Origin: Onchocerca volvulus
Taxonomy: Eukaryota; Nematoda; Chromadorea; Rhabditida; Onchocercidae
Direction: 5' to 3'
Length of the DNA stretch: 64,000 bases
Assembly: GCA_000499405.2 (NCBI GenBank)
Contig: HG738139.1
Location: forward strand, 3,390,976 to 3,454,975
The first letter of the stretch is position 1. Every line of letters starts with the position of its first letter. The position numbers and the translations under genes are program-made. Below are positions 1-13,200 of the stretch, in pieces. The notes beneath the pieces were generated by a model that was not told where the DNA came from, ran no database searches, and saw only the letters and a program-made list of their open reading frames with translations.

Positions 1-1
1 T

Positions 2-607
2 TCGATCATCAATCCGACAACTCAAACAGGACGATTTGTCCCACCGATACCGGACTACTTCAAACTGGTCAACTGTAGCGGTCATTACGGTCAGTTCAAG
101 AGTTATTTTAGGAATGATTGATATATTGATATTGATTGATATCTTTTGATACTTTCATCTTTCGATTTTTATTTCATTCTGTTATTTAGAGCAAGAATTG
201 AAAGAAATTTTCGAATTTTTAATAATATAATAAAAATGCTTTTTTTTTTTTACTTTATCACCAAATCTTTTTTATTCATTTTTTATCAATTTTTCAAATT
301 CATTTCTTACTATCTTATCGATTTTTATTTCAATTTCTTTTTTTTCATTTTGATCAAATTTCAATTTTGTAATGAAAATGTTGAATTTATAAAAAAAAGA
401 ACTTTTTATCAACTTGATTGATAAAATTTTCACATAATTACTGCTTCATTTTAATAAATGATAATTGACGATACGATTTAAATCATTCAATTAATTATCA
501 TTCATAAAGTTAAATATTTAAGCGTACGAACACGTTGCTAAAATGATACGTTAAAATTTCGTCAATTTTTGTGCGTTTCAAATTTTTTATTAAATTTAAA
601 ATTTATC

Positions 608-641
<34 letters not shown>

Positions 642-3448
642 GGAAGTGCGATAATTAACGATGGTATCGTTTCTCGAAGACATTCCAGCTTAAGATGGCA
701 ACCGCCGAATATTCCATCCGGAGCGATCATCTTCTTGGCAAGTATCATACATTCGAAACAGTTGTATCACATCCGATCATCCTTCCTTTCACCAATTTCA
801 AATTCTACTCGATGTTTGTTTCAAGTTGTTTTAATTTTTTTTCTTGTAAATTAATTCAATTCTCTAAAATCAATAAAAAATATACTTTAATTTCCGATTT
901 TGATTTATTTGTATTTAATTTCATATCATTTGTTCTGCAATTAGATTAGTATATATTCCGATATATTAATATTTCGATTATTTCAATTTATCATTTAATA
1001 AACTTTTAAATATGCATAGTTTGAAATATATAATAATATTATCTTTTATAAATCTTACGTGAGTTTATGTAAGTTTATATTTTACGTAATTTTAAGCTTA
1101 ATAGTAAGCTTAAAATTTACGAAAAAATTAGTTTTAATCTTTGTTTTTTTTTTAAATTATCTTTGCAATCAATACATATTTCAATATATAACGATTAACT
1201 CACGTAACCTCACGTTACGTCATCTTCGAATATTTCACGTTATTTCTGTTTGTTTCATTTAATCGAACCTAAAACTTGAATTAAACCCTTCAATATACGC
1301 TTATCTTCAAATATCAGTGTGCTATTTCTGAAAAAAAAAAAAGAAAGCATTTCTTTTGGTGTTGCTAAGAAATTCAAAAACGAAATTTTAAAATGAAAAT
1401 TATGAATTTAAAAAATTTTTTGAAATAATTTTAGTAACAAAACAAGGTTGTGGTACTTCATATGGATGTTTTAAAATTGGTCGTCATCAATGTTTATTTG
1501 GTGAAACTTGTCGTTTTTCACTAAAATGGCGTTGTTATAAGAAATCAATGATCGTTGAAGCGACACATTATGGTCATGTCGCTTCATTTGGCTTAACTGA
1601 AGTATGCAAATTTTGATTTTATTTTATGTAATTTTAGGAGAAATTTTTCATGCATATATGATATGATACTTAAGTACTTAATTAATCACTTACTCAATAT
1701 GATCAATCAATTTAAAATATACTTTTAATTAAATTTGCAAAAAGAAAGATAAACAATAGCCTAAATTAGTAATTTAATGATTATAAGATCTAGTAAGAAC
1801 AGGTTTAAATGATAATTGATAAATGAAAAAGTTAATCAATGATAAATGATGTTAACTAAAGGACATATAATTTATTAATGAATATTTCCACTTTATTCCA
1901 GTCTCATTTATATTAACTAATTTATATAGCATTGACCTTTAACCCTAATAAGTAACCTTTTTTTTTGATTATTTATTTACCTTATATTTATTCTATTATT
2001 CCATCTAATTTTATATGCTTATTTATTAATAATTTCTGGTATTTAATTTTAAACAAATTAATCTCATTATTGCATAATTTCTATAATTAACCTTTTCTGA
2101 TTGTTTATTTGTTTTATGTCGATTCTACAATTCCATCTAACTTTATATATTTATTTATTAAATAAGCATAATATAACTTATCAAATTTTAACTTATTAAA
2201 TTTCAAACGAATTTAATTTATCAAATTTTAAACAAATTAATCCAATTATTATACAATTTCTATTTCTTATAAAATAAAAAAATAATTTTATGGTACAGAG
2301 CGAAAAGCGTGCAGTATTATGTATTTCGACGAATAATACATCTTCGATGGATGATTATTATATTTCCGGTGACCGGGGTTTCCCGAATATTTTTAATCGA
2401 CCGCATAGCAAGCGATTAAAAACAATTAACGATGGTATGCGAACTTTTTGTCGGTAAGTTTATTTTCATCATTGATTTTTTTTTTTTTCATTTTGAAATT
2501 TATGATTTTTATATTTTAATATGAATCGTTTAAAAGCTATTATAAAATTCATTATGAATTGTTTACAGTTAATATAAAATTTATTAATTGCATATTTTAG
2601 TGTGAAGTGCTTAGAGGGCAATATAAAATTTACGAATTTCATATTTCAATATAAATTATTTACAATTAATATAAATATTTTATTAAAAAAAGCAAAAATT
2701 CTTATTATATTCTTCCTTTTCCTTTTTTTTCCTTTTAATTATTTGATTATATAAGTCTTTACCTTTTAAAATTTAATTTCTTATCTTCTTTGTTCTATTT
2801 TTCAAATATATAAATTTTGATATTTTTTGAAAATTATAATCGTATCAGAGAAAGAGGAAAACAATTAAATTATGACTTGAATGAATATTTACCGAATACT
2901 TTTTTTTTCTTCTTTAAATCGTTAACTTTTTTTTTTTTTTGTAGTTTTGAAATGGAACGTCCAAGAAGGAATACATCAATACTATTATTTGGAAAAGTTA
3001 ATTCATGTAAGTTATAATTTCATTAAATCAATAAATCTTTTTCATGTTTACATTTATAAAATGTAGGAGTATAATTCGCGTAAAGATAGGATTAGCAAAA
3101 TTAATTTTTAAATTTTATATTATAAAGATTAAAATGAAGAAAAAATTTTTCGAAATATTTGATCGAATTTTCATCGATTTTTTAAATTTTGTTAAAAAAA
3201 TTTATTAATTAATTGGTAATTTTTTTTTTTTTTTTTAATTTCCAGATGGTCATCCATATAAGTTACGTAAATGGCGAATACCTGGATCAAATATGTGCAA
3301 TCCAAGTTTAATTTCATCCGGTGTAATCAGGTTACCATCAACTGTTCACATATCATCATCATCATCTAATGTTCATATATTAAATTTAAGTGCCAATATT
3401 ATATTTCATATTTTACTTATCATTTTATTGCATTTTAACCATTTATGA
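2..3448 (+). CDS. Reeler/DOMON-domain secreted or surface protein, 5'-truncated by the window edge
   Basis: Exons read as <2-89, 643-741, 1435-1601, 2299-2453, 2945-3006 and 3246-3448. All phases agree and give 257 residues plus TGA. The first two exons resemble the end of a Reeler domain (RFVPPIPDYFKLVNC, then LRWQPPNIPSGAIIFLA, the W-x-P-P-x(2)-P-x-G-x-I-x-F pattern). The next exons look like a DOMON domain: a beta-rich stretch with several Cys, VASFGLTE (the usual 'ALGxS' position), HSKR, then NDGMRTFCRFEMERP, matching the DOMON 'DG..xCxFxRP' end. The last exon has a Ser-rich linker and a hydrophobic C-terminal tail (IIFHILLIILL) with almost nothing after it, as in a GPI-anchor signal or tail anchor. 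Reeler-DOMON proteins of the FRRS1 type often continue into cytochrome b561; this one does not. Signal peptide and start lie outside the window. Domain call is by eye and fairly sure for DOMON, less so for Reeler. Confidence 0.68.
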
Positions 3449-3734
3449 TAATTGATTGTTTTATGATAAAATTGAATGTGATATTTGTATGTTTTGGTAT
3501 ATTTTCAAATAAAAATTTTTCCATTTATCTTCACTTTCTTCCTCGTTTAATTAATTAACATAATGAAGTGAAACTTTTGTGGATAAACAAAAAAAACAAT
3601 CCATGCCAACTTTTTCTAATATTGTCAGAAATTGCAAAGTTCCATTTCATTCGAATAGTTGATAACTTTATCATAAATCATTTTGGTTTTTGATCCGCCA
3701 CGTATCCATATTGATATATTTAAAGTTTTTTTTT

Positions 3735-3985
3735 TACATGGAATTAACAGAATTTAAAAAATGTCTTTGAAATTTAACAGTTTTTTCTTTTTTATGAGGA
3801 TTTATCGGATTATTTGAAAAATACCTCATAGGATTTACGAAGTTTGCAATATATGCTTATATGGAATTGACGGAATTTGAAAAATATTTTTGAAATTTGA
3901 GAATTTTTTTTACATAAGACTTATTCGGATTTAGAATAGATCTTATGGGATTATCAGAATTTGAAATTTCTATTATTTTCGTATC
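3735..3985. repeat. Degenerate tandem duplication, unit about 120 bp
   Basis: Two similar blocks follow each other: each has ATGGAATTRACRGAATTTRAAAA, a TTTGAAATTT segment, a poly-T stretch, then a segment ending in a CGGATT motif followed by TATGGGATT or CATAGGATT. Copies differ at many positions, so the duplication is old. No coding frame runs through it. Confidence 0.5.
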
Positions 3986-5741
3986 TATCTCATAAATATC
4001 ATTTCATAAATCATATACGAAATTCTCCAAGATATATATATTCCAAAACCTATAAATTATGGAATTTGGAAAATATTTTCGAAATTTCCTTCGAAGCTAT
4101 ATACGATTTATCGATTTCTTTACATTTTCAATGAAACTACTTGACTTTAAGTGTCAATTATTATATACTGCTTGAAATTTCTTTATTGGAATCAATCAAG
4201 AAAATACTAATAATTTATGAATTAAATATTCTACTTTAGCCTTCATTTCCGTAAAAGATATGCAAATTATATAAAGAAAACTTGGGAAATAAATTATCGA
4301 TTAAAATCTTAAAAAGCTTTTAGCAGTGTTAGTCCATTATAAGTCAATTTGGCTTGGCTTTCAATGATGACAAAATTTTTTTCCTACCACCATCCGTCCA
4401 TTCAATTCTATCAGAATATCCAATTAATGATACGAAATTTTTCCTACATTTCTTTCTGGCTTGAGCATTATGCTTTAAATTAGATTTTCTGTCTTACTTA
4501 TTATGTCCTTATCCAATTTTTAGAAAAATTCGTATACAAATAAAATTCATCATCAAAACACGACAACTTTGAAGTTTTTTTAAAACAATTAGCTGCAAAA
4601 CTCTTTTCCTAATTATTACAAAGAAGATTAATTTTTGCATTTTTCCATGCGTTTCTTTCAACAATTTGTTTTTATTTCTCTTTTATTTATTCTTTTTTTT
4701 TTAAACAAAATTTTTGAGCCTCAGCTAGAATTATTTAAGATAATCAACACTTGCTTTTGTTGCTGCTACTAAAACAGGTCCAAAATAACTATGATAAGGA
4801 GTAGAACTTGATAAAGTTTCATTTCATTTCACTTATTTTTCCACATATATTCGTTACTTGGTTCAAAGAAGCAATAGTTACATTATTATTTGTTCAATTT
4901 TTCTTTTACCATTTTTATAAAACTAACTGACAATTTGCAAAAGTTTCTTTTACTTGTTCGAAAAATGAAGAAAAAAAAAAAAAGAAAAACGAAAGTTTAG
5001 GAAAAGAAGAAAAAAAAAAGTGAAAATGGAAATGACAGGAAATATTCAAGAGCAATTTAAAGAAATATTGAAGTGAGCACACAAAAAAAAAACTTCCACT
5101 CTTTTGGTTATCGCATTCATTGATATTGACAGGCTAATATTTCTTTGTGTTTATTTTCATCCTAAAAAGAAATTATATATTTGGAAAAGTGAAAAATAAG
5201 AAAGAAAAATGAAAAAAAAAATGAGGAAATGCTTCGTTGAGCAAATATTTTTCCAAAAAGAAAAGAGATGTCAATTTAACTTGTAATGTAACCAATCTCA
5301 TTTCAAAATGATTTGCTTATTTCTTTCTTTTTTTTTTTTCGAAATAAATCTTATAATTGCAAAAGGTTAAATGGACTAATTATTTTTCATCTATCTATCT
5401 CATTGAAATTTTTTAAAAAATTTTTTTGAAATATTTAATTTCTTCGTTAAAAATTTATTTTTAAACTGAATTGAAATATTTTGCTTTAGTTTTGCTACCA
5501 TTTTTGCCTTTTTATATTTTTGCTCTTTTTTTTTCTTTCCATTTAATTAAATTTTTCATTTTTGCCTTTTATTTTTGATTTATGATTGATCACTCATAAT
5601 TTTAGATCTTTCTTTATCAATGAATATTACCTTACAAATTTTGCTTTTTGTTCAGTATTAAAATAATAGTAAGATAAGATGATAATGCTATTATAACTGA
5701 TTAAAATGAACTTGCTAGTTTAGTTCATATATATATATATA

Positions 5742-5797
5742 GAAATGAATTAATCAAATTATGCATGCAACATATATAATTTGATTTAATTCATTTC
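5742..5797. repeat. Near-perfect inverted repeat (hairpin), arms about 20 bp
   Basis: Left arm 5742-5761 (GAAATGAATTAATCAAATTA) and right arm 5777-5797 are reverse complements apart from one inserted T. The 15-base loop contains the palindrome TGCATGCA. An (AT)n run lies just upstream. This could be a small MITE remnant or simply a cruciform-prone AT-rich palindrome. Confidence 0.8.
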
Positions 5798-6406
5798 ATT
5801 TTTGTTATTATTGAAATTTGGACGCAAATATCTTTGAATATTATTTCGTTACTATGTTTTGATCATGCACTTGTTAAAAATTCATTGTTGTTAAAATTTC
5901 ATACTGAAAACATTAATAATTTTTTATTCTGTTTTAAAATTAAGTGAGAAAAAAAATTTTCAGATCAAAAATCTTTCGATGGCAACATTTCCAGCAGAAA
6001 TGGCAAATTTCTGATGACAAATTTCTATCACATTTTATGCGACAATATAATGCATGACTAAATTCGAGCAAAGAAATTTATCGCATATAAAAGCAATAAT
6101 CCATCATTATTGCAAATCATTTAAAATTTATAGAAAGAAATCGAAATTTGAAAAGAGCTAAAAAAAAAAATGTTGTAAGCTAAGAAGAAAAGAGTAAGTA
6201 GTACTTGAAATTCAGATAATAAGGAAAATATTTCTAATTTAATTGTTATGTATAAAAATAAAAAAATTGTATTCGAAAAAAAAAAAATTCATTTTTCGGA
6301 ATGAACATCAAGTAACTTATCGTACCTTAGATATGTCATGATGGATTATATGGAAATGAATATTAAATAGAGCGTACTGTAATTAAGTATACTGTAAGGT
6401 GAAATG

Positions 6407-6576
6407 CAATAAACTTTTTAATATCCATTTTATACAAAATACAATAAACCATTTAATATCCATTTTATACAAAATACAATAAACTATTTTATATCCATTT
6501 TATACAAAATACAATAAACTATTTAATATCCATTTTATACAAAATTTTGTACAAAATGGATATTAAATAGTTTATC
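6407..6576. repeat. 35-bp tandem repeat (4 copies) closing in a 64-bp palindrome
   Basis: Copies start at 6407, 6442, 6477 and 6512, exactly 35 bases apart, each carrying CAATAAAC and ATATCCATTTTATACAAAA. The last copy is followed at once by its own inverted copy: arms 6513-6544 and 6545-6576 match at 30 of 32 positions about a centre of AAAA/TTTT. Spacing and identity were counted directly. Confidence 0.88.
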
Positions 6577-9124
6577 GTATTTTAATTTACCATAAAAAGT
6601 TATTCGGAAATGGTCATCAATTAGAGTTTATAATAATTAGCAATATTTTTCTTTTTGGCTTTATGTCAAATTTCGATTTTTTTTTTCCATAAAAATTATT
6701 GATTGACCAAACAACTGATTTTTCATTCCTGTTGCAAACATCCTTTTCTTTGTCGCTGATAGAGAAGCATACTGCTCAACTGAATTGTCGGACTGTAAAT
6801 GAAAGATCATAGGGAAATGGATTTCAGATAGCTTACTGTATCTCAGTTATGCAGCTAAAAATTATGTATTAGTAGTATTCTATATTTAAAATACTATTTA
6901 TTAATTTATTTTAAATTTGTCTATTTGTTAATAATTTTATATTATTCTACGAAACAGCATATTAGTTTTCACTATTATCAATTGTGATTATTTCTTAAAT
7001 TTTACTTTAAATTTATCATAAATCACTAATTCTAATAAAAATAACAAAATGACATTTAGGATAAAAAAATATAAATAAATATATTTATAGTAATTTTTCA
7101 TAAAATCGAATTTTGTTTGTCGTTTTATTTTTAGAATGAATGAATAGTTCTGATTGATTTTATTTAAATATTTTCTCTAATTTGAAAATGAAATTTGTCG
7201 AGAATATGTTTTATTTGGGCTTCAACAATTTTCAAACTATTTTCAACAAAAGAATTTATTACATTTGTTGCGACGAATTTTCGAGATTGATTGATTGATT
7301 GAAGTAAATACGTGTACGAATGCAATTATGCAGAAATGTACAATTGGAAAGGAAAGGATTAAGTAAACAAAGATTCTTCAATTCGATCGGTTTAATAAAC
7401 AATTCATTTATTGACTAATAGGTTATTTAATTGTCGAAAGAGACTTAGGTTAGGTTGGTGGTGACATAATTGTATGCCTAGAAGCGAAATTCCTTTTATG
7501 ACATTCCTCAGTGCTAATGACTTAAATCATTTTCGGTTGATCGATTTGGTCAATTTCAAAATGTTAAATGCTGGAAATATTTAATGTTCCCAATAGGAAA
7601 CAATATTTCCCCGATTCAAATTAAATTTGCTAAAGAATTATATTTCATTTATGCTTAAATAATCCCTAAATTATTCTCAAAAGTTACTATGTTGTTTTAA
7701 AAATTGAAATTATCATTGAAAAAAAAATTAAAAATTGAAATTATCATTGAAAAAAAAAACATATATATGACAAATTGGAGTGAATATATAACAAAAAAAA
7801 TATTCGTTTGAAAAAAAAAAAAAATATTCGTTTAGTCGTTAATTACTGTTAAATGTTATGATAAGTAAAAAAAAGAAAAAAATTCAAAGTTTCAATCGTA
7901 TTTTAATTTTTATAAACTTGACATTATCAAGTTGTTATTGAAAATTATATTAAATTCATTTAAATTATTATTCAATATATTGTCGGAAAATAGGACGAAA
8001 AGTAGTAACTTTTGAAGAATATAATTGCTACTTCACATTTTCTTTCTCAAACAAATCTTCTTTAATCTGAATTTATTCTAACGATTTGCTTCCCTCTTCA
8101 TAAATCTTTTACTACTGAGAAAATTAGGATGAAAAGTAGTTTATTAAGACATTTTCAACAAATATTATCTAATGAGCTATGATAAAGAATTGCATTGTGT
8201 GAAATTACTAAAAAATCCTTAAGTTATAATTTTAATTTTTATTTAAAATTAATTCTTAAAATTATATTCCCTGTATAAACGGAGCAAGTGAAAGAGGGAT
8301 TTTATAATAATATGAAATTTCCCATTCCTTAAAATGCACTTATTTTCATACTAGCAATTCTTATTGCTTATATTTACTATTTATCTTAGCTTAAAAATAA
8401 TTGCGGATATTTCAAAAATGATGTAAGTTTGCTAAAAGTTTTTTCAAATGTATCACTCATAAATTTGCTTAAAATATTTCAATGTTTCCTACTTTGAATT
8501 ATAAGTAGCAGTTGTTTCTTTCTTTCTTTCTGTCAAATCATATCTCATCAATTTCCTAAATCTTTTAAATTTTTTTATGAATCTTTTTTTCTTTTGAAAG
8601 CAAGCTTAATAGGAATAAAGTTTCTGCTAAAAATTGTTGACGAATTGATACTACTGTTATTCATTTCTTTATTCTTTCAAAAGTAAATTCTCAAAAATTT
8701 ATATCGAATAAGAAATATATTATTGAACGATTCATTATTCCTATTAGAATATTGCGTTAAATAATTTTTTTTACTTTCGATATTTGCGCTTTTTTTAAAG
8801 ATATGTGCATAACACAAAAGGTTTTATAAGCTTTAATCCAAAACGCTTATAATTATGAGCTCATATTTAAACGAACATAAACTCTAACAAATTTAGGTTT
8901 GCCTAACTTTTACTGACATAAACGTGAACTTATATAGGATAATGACTTTATTTTAAGTCAAAGTTTCAAATTCTCCAAAATTTAATTGAGAATCATAATT
9001 CCTAAACTTGAAATATAGTAGACAATTTGGCAGTAACAATTCTATTTCCTTTTTTTTTGAAAAACTAAATAAAAATGTAAATGTTCATTTGTTCAAAATC
9101 TTAAATCTCCGAAAGTTCTTAAAC

Positions 9125-9430
9125 ACTCACCTTATACATATAGAAACATGCACATATTCGAATGCAACGTTGCATCAGAATTTCAAAGCAATCGGTGAAA
9201 AATTTGCGATATTGTATCGTAAATAACAACGTTTGACTTTGCGAAAAATAGGCATAGTTAATAAATACAATCCCCTCACTTATTTTTGCCTGCTACAGAT
9301 GTAACAGGTAAAGCAAAAAGTAGATATATCTATATAGAAAATGATCTATTCGAATGCAACACTGTTGCAAATTTTCAAATTAATCGGTAACGTTTTGTAA
9401 AAATGATTAACAAACACTTATCTTTTTATT
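9125..9430. repeat. Dispersed repeat family A, two adjacent copies
   Basis: The first copy (about 9125-9225) has the phrases AAACATGCACATATTCGAATG, CAACGTTGCATCA and TTTCAAAGCAATCGGTGAA in order. The second (about 9280-9430) has CTGCTACAGATGTAACAGG, ATTCGAATGCAACACTGTTG, AATTAATCGGTAACG and TTTATTTATATAGA. The same phrases recur near 11486-11605, 22776-22990 and 23165-23305, so this is a dispersed non-coding element, not a gene, although it leaves short open frames. Confidence 0.7.
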
Positions 9431-10318
9431 TATATAGAGAGACTGCGGAGATAGTATTATTTTATTTTATTTTCTTATTTTAAGAAAATTTTATCACTTA
9501 AAAATACAGAAAAAAAAAAAACATAGGAATGAAATACATATATCTATTTTTTTTTTAAATAAAACGCTCTTCTTTGAACAATTAAATATTAACACAGATA
9601 AATAAAAGTGACAATTATGATATAAATTTAAATACTGTTATTTTTGTATCAAATAAAACCTATCGCATTTCTAATAATTTTTTTTTTTTTTGGAAATATC
9701 CCAATTTTTTTCCCAATCTTTTATCATTAGTTCATTTAAACTGAATGGATATTAAGCTTTTTTAATTAACTTGGTAATTAATTGAATAGTTAATTAACCA
9801 GTTACATATATGCTGTTATTATTGTTATTACTAATAATATTATTATTATCGCTATCATTATAATTATTGTTGTTATTATTAAGTATTGTCATTATTTCAT
9901 TTCCTGCCTTGTTTTCTTTTTTTTTCTGTTAATTCAGTATATCAAAGAATCAAAGAAAAAAGTTTAAAAAAATTTTCTAAATTTTAAAGTAAAAGTACTA
10001 TAAGGCCTTTATTTTATTTGTCACAGATTTTTTAGTTTTATTTACTAGATAATCTTTGCCTAAGCTTATCAGAGCTTTTATTTGGCTTAATACTAGCTTC
10101 TTACTTCGCTTATTATCTTTTACCTGGGCCACTGTCTATTATTGACATTTTCTAGGATCGTTTTTTTTTTTTCAGTTTCGTTTTTAATGCTCTTTTCTTT
10201 TTTTTTTTTTGATCAGAAAAAAATTGACATAATCAAAATTTATTCTTTATTATTAAAAGAACTTGTCACATGTGTCATTTTATTTCACCTTCTGTCATCA
10301 TTATCATCAGCATCTGCA

Positions 10319-10370
10319 AGGGCCTTAATTATTGGATGACCCTGGGGCCTTATTCATGAATGACCCCGAA
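10319..10370. repeat. 25-bp direct duplication in a GC-richer island
   Basis: Two tandem units begin with GGGCCTTA at 10319 and 10345. Each continues into ATTxxTGxATGACCC. It is a local GC-rich patch in very AT-rich DNA, and no open frame with splice sites surrounds it. Confidence 0.6.
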
Positions 10371-11149
10371 GCATTTAATCTTCTCTTTCGTTCTTCCTTT
10401 CCAACAATAAAGTCCATGCTTGGCTTTTTTATCGATGAAAGAATGAAGGAGTGAGTATGAGCTTAATAAGTTGATATTCCAAACAACGAGAGATAGCTTT
10501 CCATCGAATTCATATATTTTCTATCGTTTTTCTCTACTACTCTTCTTAAAATATTGCAATCGGAAACTGATTAAAATTATCATCTCACTTAATTTCACGA
10601 ATGAATTTTTAAAATTTTCAAATTTTTTTAAAGTAATTTCTCTAGTTTTATTGATTCGAATGAATGATTTATTGCCTTTTTTTTTTGTAATTAATAAAAA
10701 TGTTGTTTAATTGTTTAAAAATTTTTCATTTTTATTTTTAATTATTCATATTTTCAATCCATTCTTCGTTTTCGCTTCATTGATAAATCAAACAATCAAA
10801 ATAAATTTCCATAATATAGTCCAAAATTGAAGAAGAAAATTTAGCTATAAAAATCTATTCATTAATATTTATTTTTAAATATATACTTTTGTTAGTTCAA
10901 AAAGTTTTCAACAATTATTTGATATGCTATTGTTATTTGAAATTATTTCCATCACTAAATAAATCAATTTAATAATATTATTTCAAATTATTCTTTATTA
11001 ACATATGAATTATTTCACTAAAAAAATTTTTTTAAAAAATTATTTAAGTTTATAAAAAAAAAAAATTGATATATATTTAAGTATAATTTGCAACATTTAA
11101 TTAATTTCAAAATAAGATAAAAGTAAATTAAATTTGTTTATATTTTTAG

Positions 11150-11220
11150 TAACAAATATCATTGTTAGTGGAAAAGATTTATTTCGAGCTATAAATGAGA
11201 GAATTCTCACAAAGTATGCT
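11150..11220 (+). other. Possible isolated coding exon (phase 1 in, 0 out)
   Basis: A T-rich acceptor (TTTTTAG) is followed by 71 bases open in one frame, reading TNIIVSGKDLFRAINERIL and a few more residues, then a good donor (GCT/GTAAGC). The composition is more protein-like than surrounding DNA. No partner exon with matching phase was found within several kb, so it may belong to a gene with very long introns, be a relic, or be chance. The product is not recognised. Confidence 0.25.
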
Positions 11221-11485
11221 GTAAGCCTTGCTGATAATTAAACCATCACCATCAATAGCAACTATCAATCAACAAAAGCGTCTATCCTCCTTTCTATTTC
11301 ATCGTCATTATCTCAGCTTACGACAATCAATATTGCCATTACCATACCGGAACTTATCCATTATATCATCTAACCTTTTAATAATATTGACAAGAATAAT
11401 CCTGAATATTTGCCATTTATTACGGATATTATTGAATACTATTACTATTACACTTCTAGTACGATAAACGTGTATTCATTCATTT

Positions 11486-11605
11486 ATATGAATAAAAATG
11501 CAAATATTTGCTATTACTTGTAACGCAACATTTCAAGTTCTTCATCGATTGATTTGAAATTTTGATATAACGTTGCATTCGAACAGGCGCATGTTTCTAT
11601 TTAGA
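11486..11605 (-). repeat. Dispersed repeat family A, inverted copy
   Basis: Reading the minus strand gives the family phrases in order: AAACATGCGCC, TTCGAATGCAACGTTATATCA, TTTCAAATCAATCGATGAAG, then AAATGTTGCGTTACAAGTA. This is the same element as at 9125 but in the opposite orientation. It abuts the hairpin at 11606. Confidence 0.65.
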
Positions 11606-11691
11606 TATCACGCTTTGCGTGATACGTGGTTGGTCCAAATAGATTAGCTGGATCGGCCATATTTCGCTGGCTGATCCCTATAGACCAGCTA
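11606..11691. repeat. Two successive hairpins, one with GC-rich arms
   Basis: Hairpin 1 has perfect 8-bp arms TATCACGC (11606-11613) and GCGTGATA (11617-11624) around TTT. Hairpin 2 has outer arms TAGCTGG (11645-11651) and CCAGCTA (11685-11691), and inner arms GGATCGGCC and GGCTGATCC facing each other. It sits at the edge of the dispersed repeat copy, so it may be a terminal part of that element. Confidence 0.65.
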
Positions 11692-12779
11692 GTTGCAATA
11701 ACAGAAATGAGATTTCAAGCTAGATGTAGCAGAAAGATGTGTCTTTTTTTTTTTTTTTTTGAATTATTTCCTCTAAGTTTAACAAGAATTGGTTCAATTA
11801 TGAAAAGAAATTTTCAAGGTTATACATATACATTATATATAATGTAAATAATGAAAATTTAAAAATGAAATATTAAAATAAGTTTTTATTAATGCATTAT
11901 GAAAATAGTATAAATATAATCTTTAAAAAATATTATGGTTGAGTTATTTTGTTTTTTTAAGAATTACTATAAATTCTCATTTTTTTATTTCTTCTGCCAT
12001 TCACCCTTTATTTCTTAATAAAACTTTTATTGATGATTATTTTTTGAACATATCTTTTAATCTTTTTTTTTAAATCTTTAATATTTTTACATATATTTTA
12101 ATATTTGAAATAAATTTTATCTAAAACTGTGTTATGAAAAATTTCTACTATAAAAATAACAATATTTACAAATAAAGAGAGGAGGAAGTGAATCAATGAA
12201 TGAGATTAAAATCTAAACGAATGAATTTGTTAGGATTTATTTCTACATTCAAAATTATTTTGTATATTACTCCAAAATTATGCCCATTTAATCATATATT
12301 TCCAATAGTGCAGTTAAAAAAAATTGATTTCTATTTTAGATTTAATTTACAAAATAAGAAAAAGCTCGAATTGATTTAATTTAATTCAAATATTAGACAA
12401 TAATTATGCAAATTGTAAATATATTTCAACATCCTTTAAATTCATTAATGCCATATTCGATTCAACAATAATTACTGCTTAATTTTTCTTCTTATCTTTT
12501 CCCTCTCTTCCTTTCTATTTCTTTGTTTTCAATAGAAAGAAATGTAATTTATTGGCTAATATTGAAAGAAGACAATGTTTTCATTTATTGGAATAAAATT
12601 GCAATAGTCTTAAAATGATTGATTTAGCAAAATTAGGACTAATCTATCTGGCTTTGTCCTTTAATGAAATGAAACTTTTTAGCTCATTTCGGTGAATTAG
12701 TGTAGTTCTTTCCGCCATTCTCTCATTTTATTTTGCGAATTACTTCATGAAAAGTACTATTAAAAAGATTTATCAAAGT

Positions 12780-13200
12780 TAAAGTCTTGTCGAGGATATC
12801 TGTTGAAAATTAAAACTTGAAAGTTAAAACCTGTCAGGGTGATGAAAATTAAGACCTAGTAGTAGGTATGATGAGGAGCCTAATAAATACGAAATGTTTA
12901 AAAGTTAAAGTTTAATAGATATGATAAGGAGAATGTTTGAAATTTTAAGGCGTAATAGAAACGATGAGAAGAATACTTAAAAATTAGCATTTAATAAATA
13001 TAATAAAGAAAATATATTTGAAAATTAAAAAATTTTCTGCAATAAAAGTTTTTTTTTTTTTTTTTTTTTTTTTGCAGAATAGATATGATATGAGGAAAAA
13101 TGTTTGAAATTTTAAAAAATATAATAAATAGGATAAGAAGTCTAGGGCTAATTAAATTCTAATGCAGAGGAGTATATTTGAAATTTGAGTTTAATTTTAA
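12780..13200. repeat. Degenerate tandem array, unit about 50 bp
   Basis: A unit of the form AAAATTAAAGTTTAATAGATATGATAAGGAGAATxTTTG recurs about seven times with many changes, interrupted by a poly-T run at about 13050-13072. Typical words are GATATGAT or GATGAGAAGAA followed by TTTGAAATTT. No frame is open through the array. Confidence 0.5.

Larger units (their letters stand above)
3449..11149. other. Gene-poor AT-rich stretch
   Basis: No chain of exons with matching splice sites and phases was found on either strand. Contents are poly-A/T runs, a degenerate roughly 120-bp tandem duplication near 3735-3985, a hairpin at 5742-5797, a 35-bp tandem array at 6407-6576 and dispersed-repeat copies near 9125-9430. 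It begins just after the Reeler/DOMON gene stop, so its first part holds that gene's 3' UTR. Confidence 0.6.

Noticed and set aside
4734..4815. Minus-strand segment reading STPYHSYFGPVLVAATKASV and a stop, after an AAG acceptor
   Set aside because: Protein-like, but only about 25 codons with a weak acceptor and no upstream partner exon in phase; could be chance or a relic.
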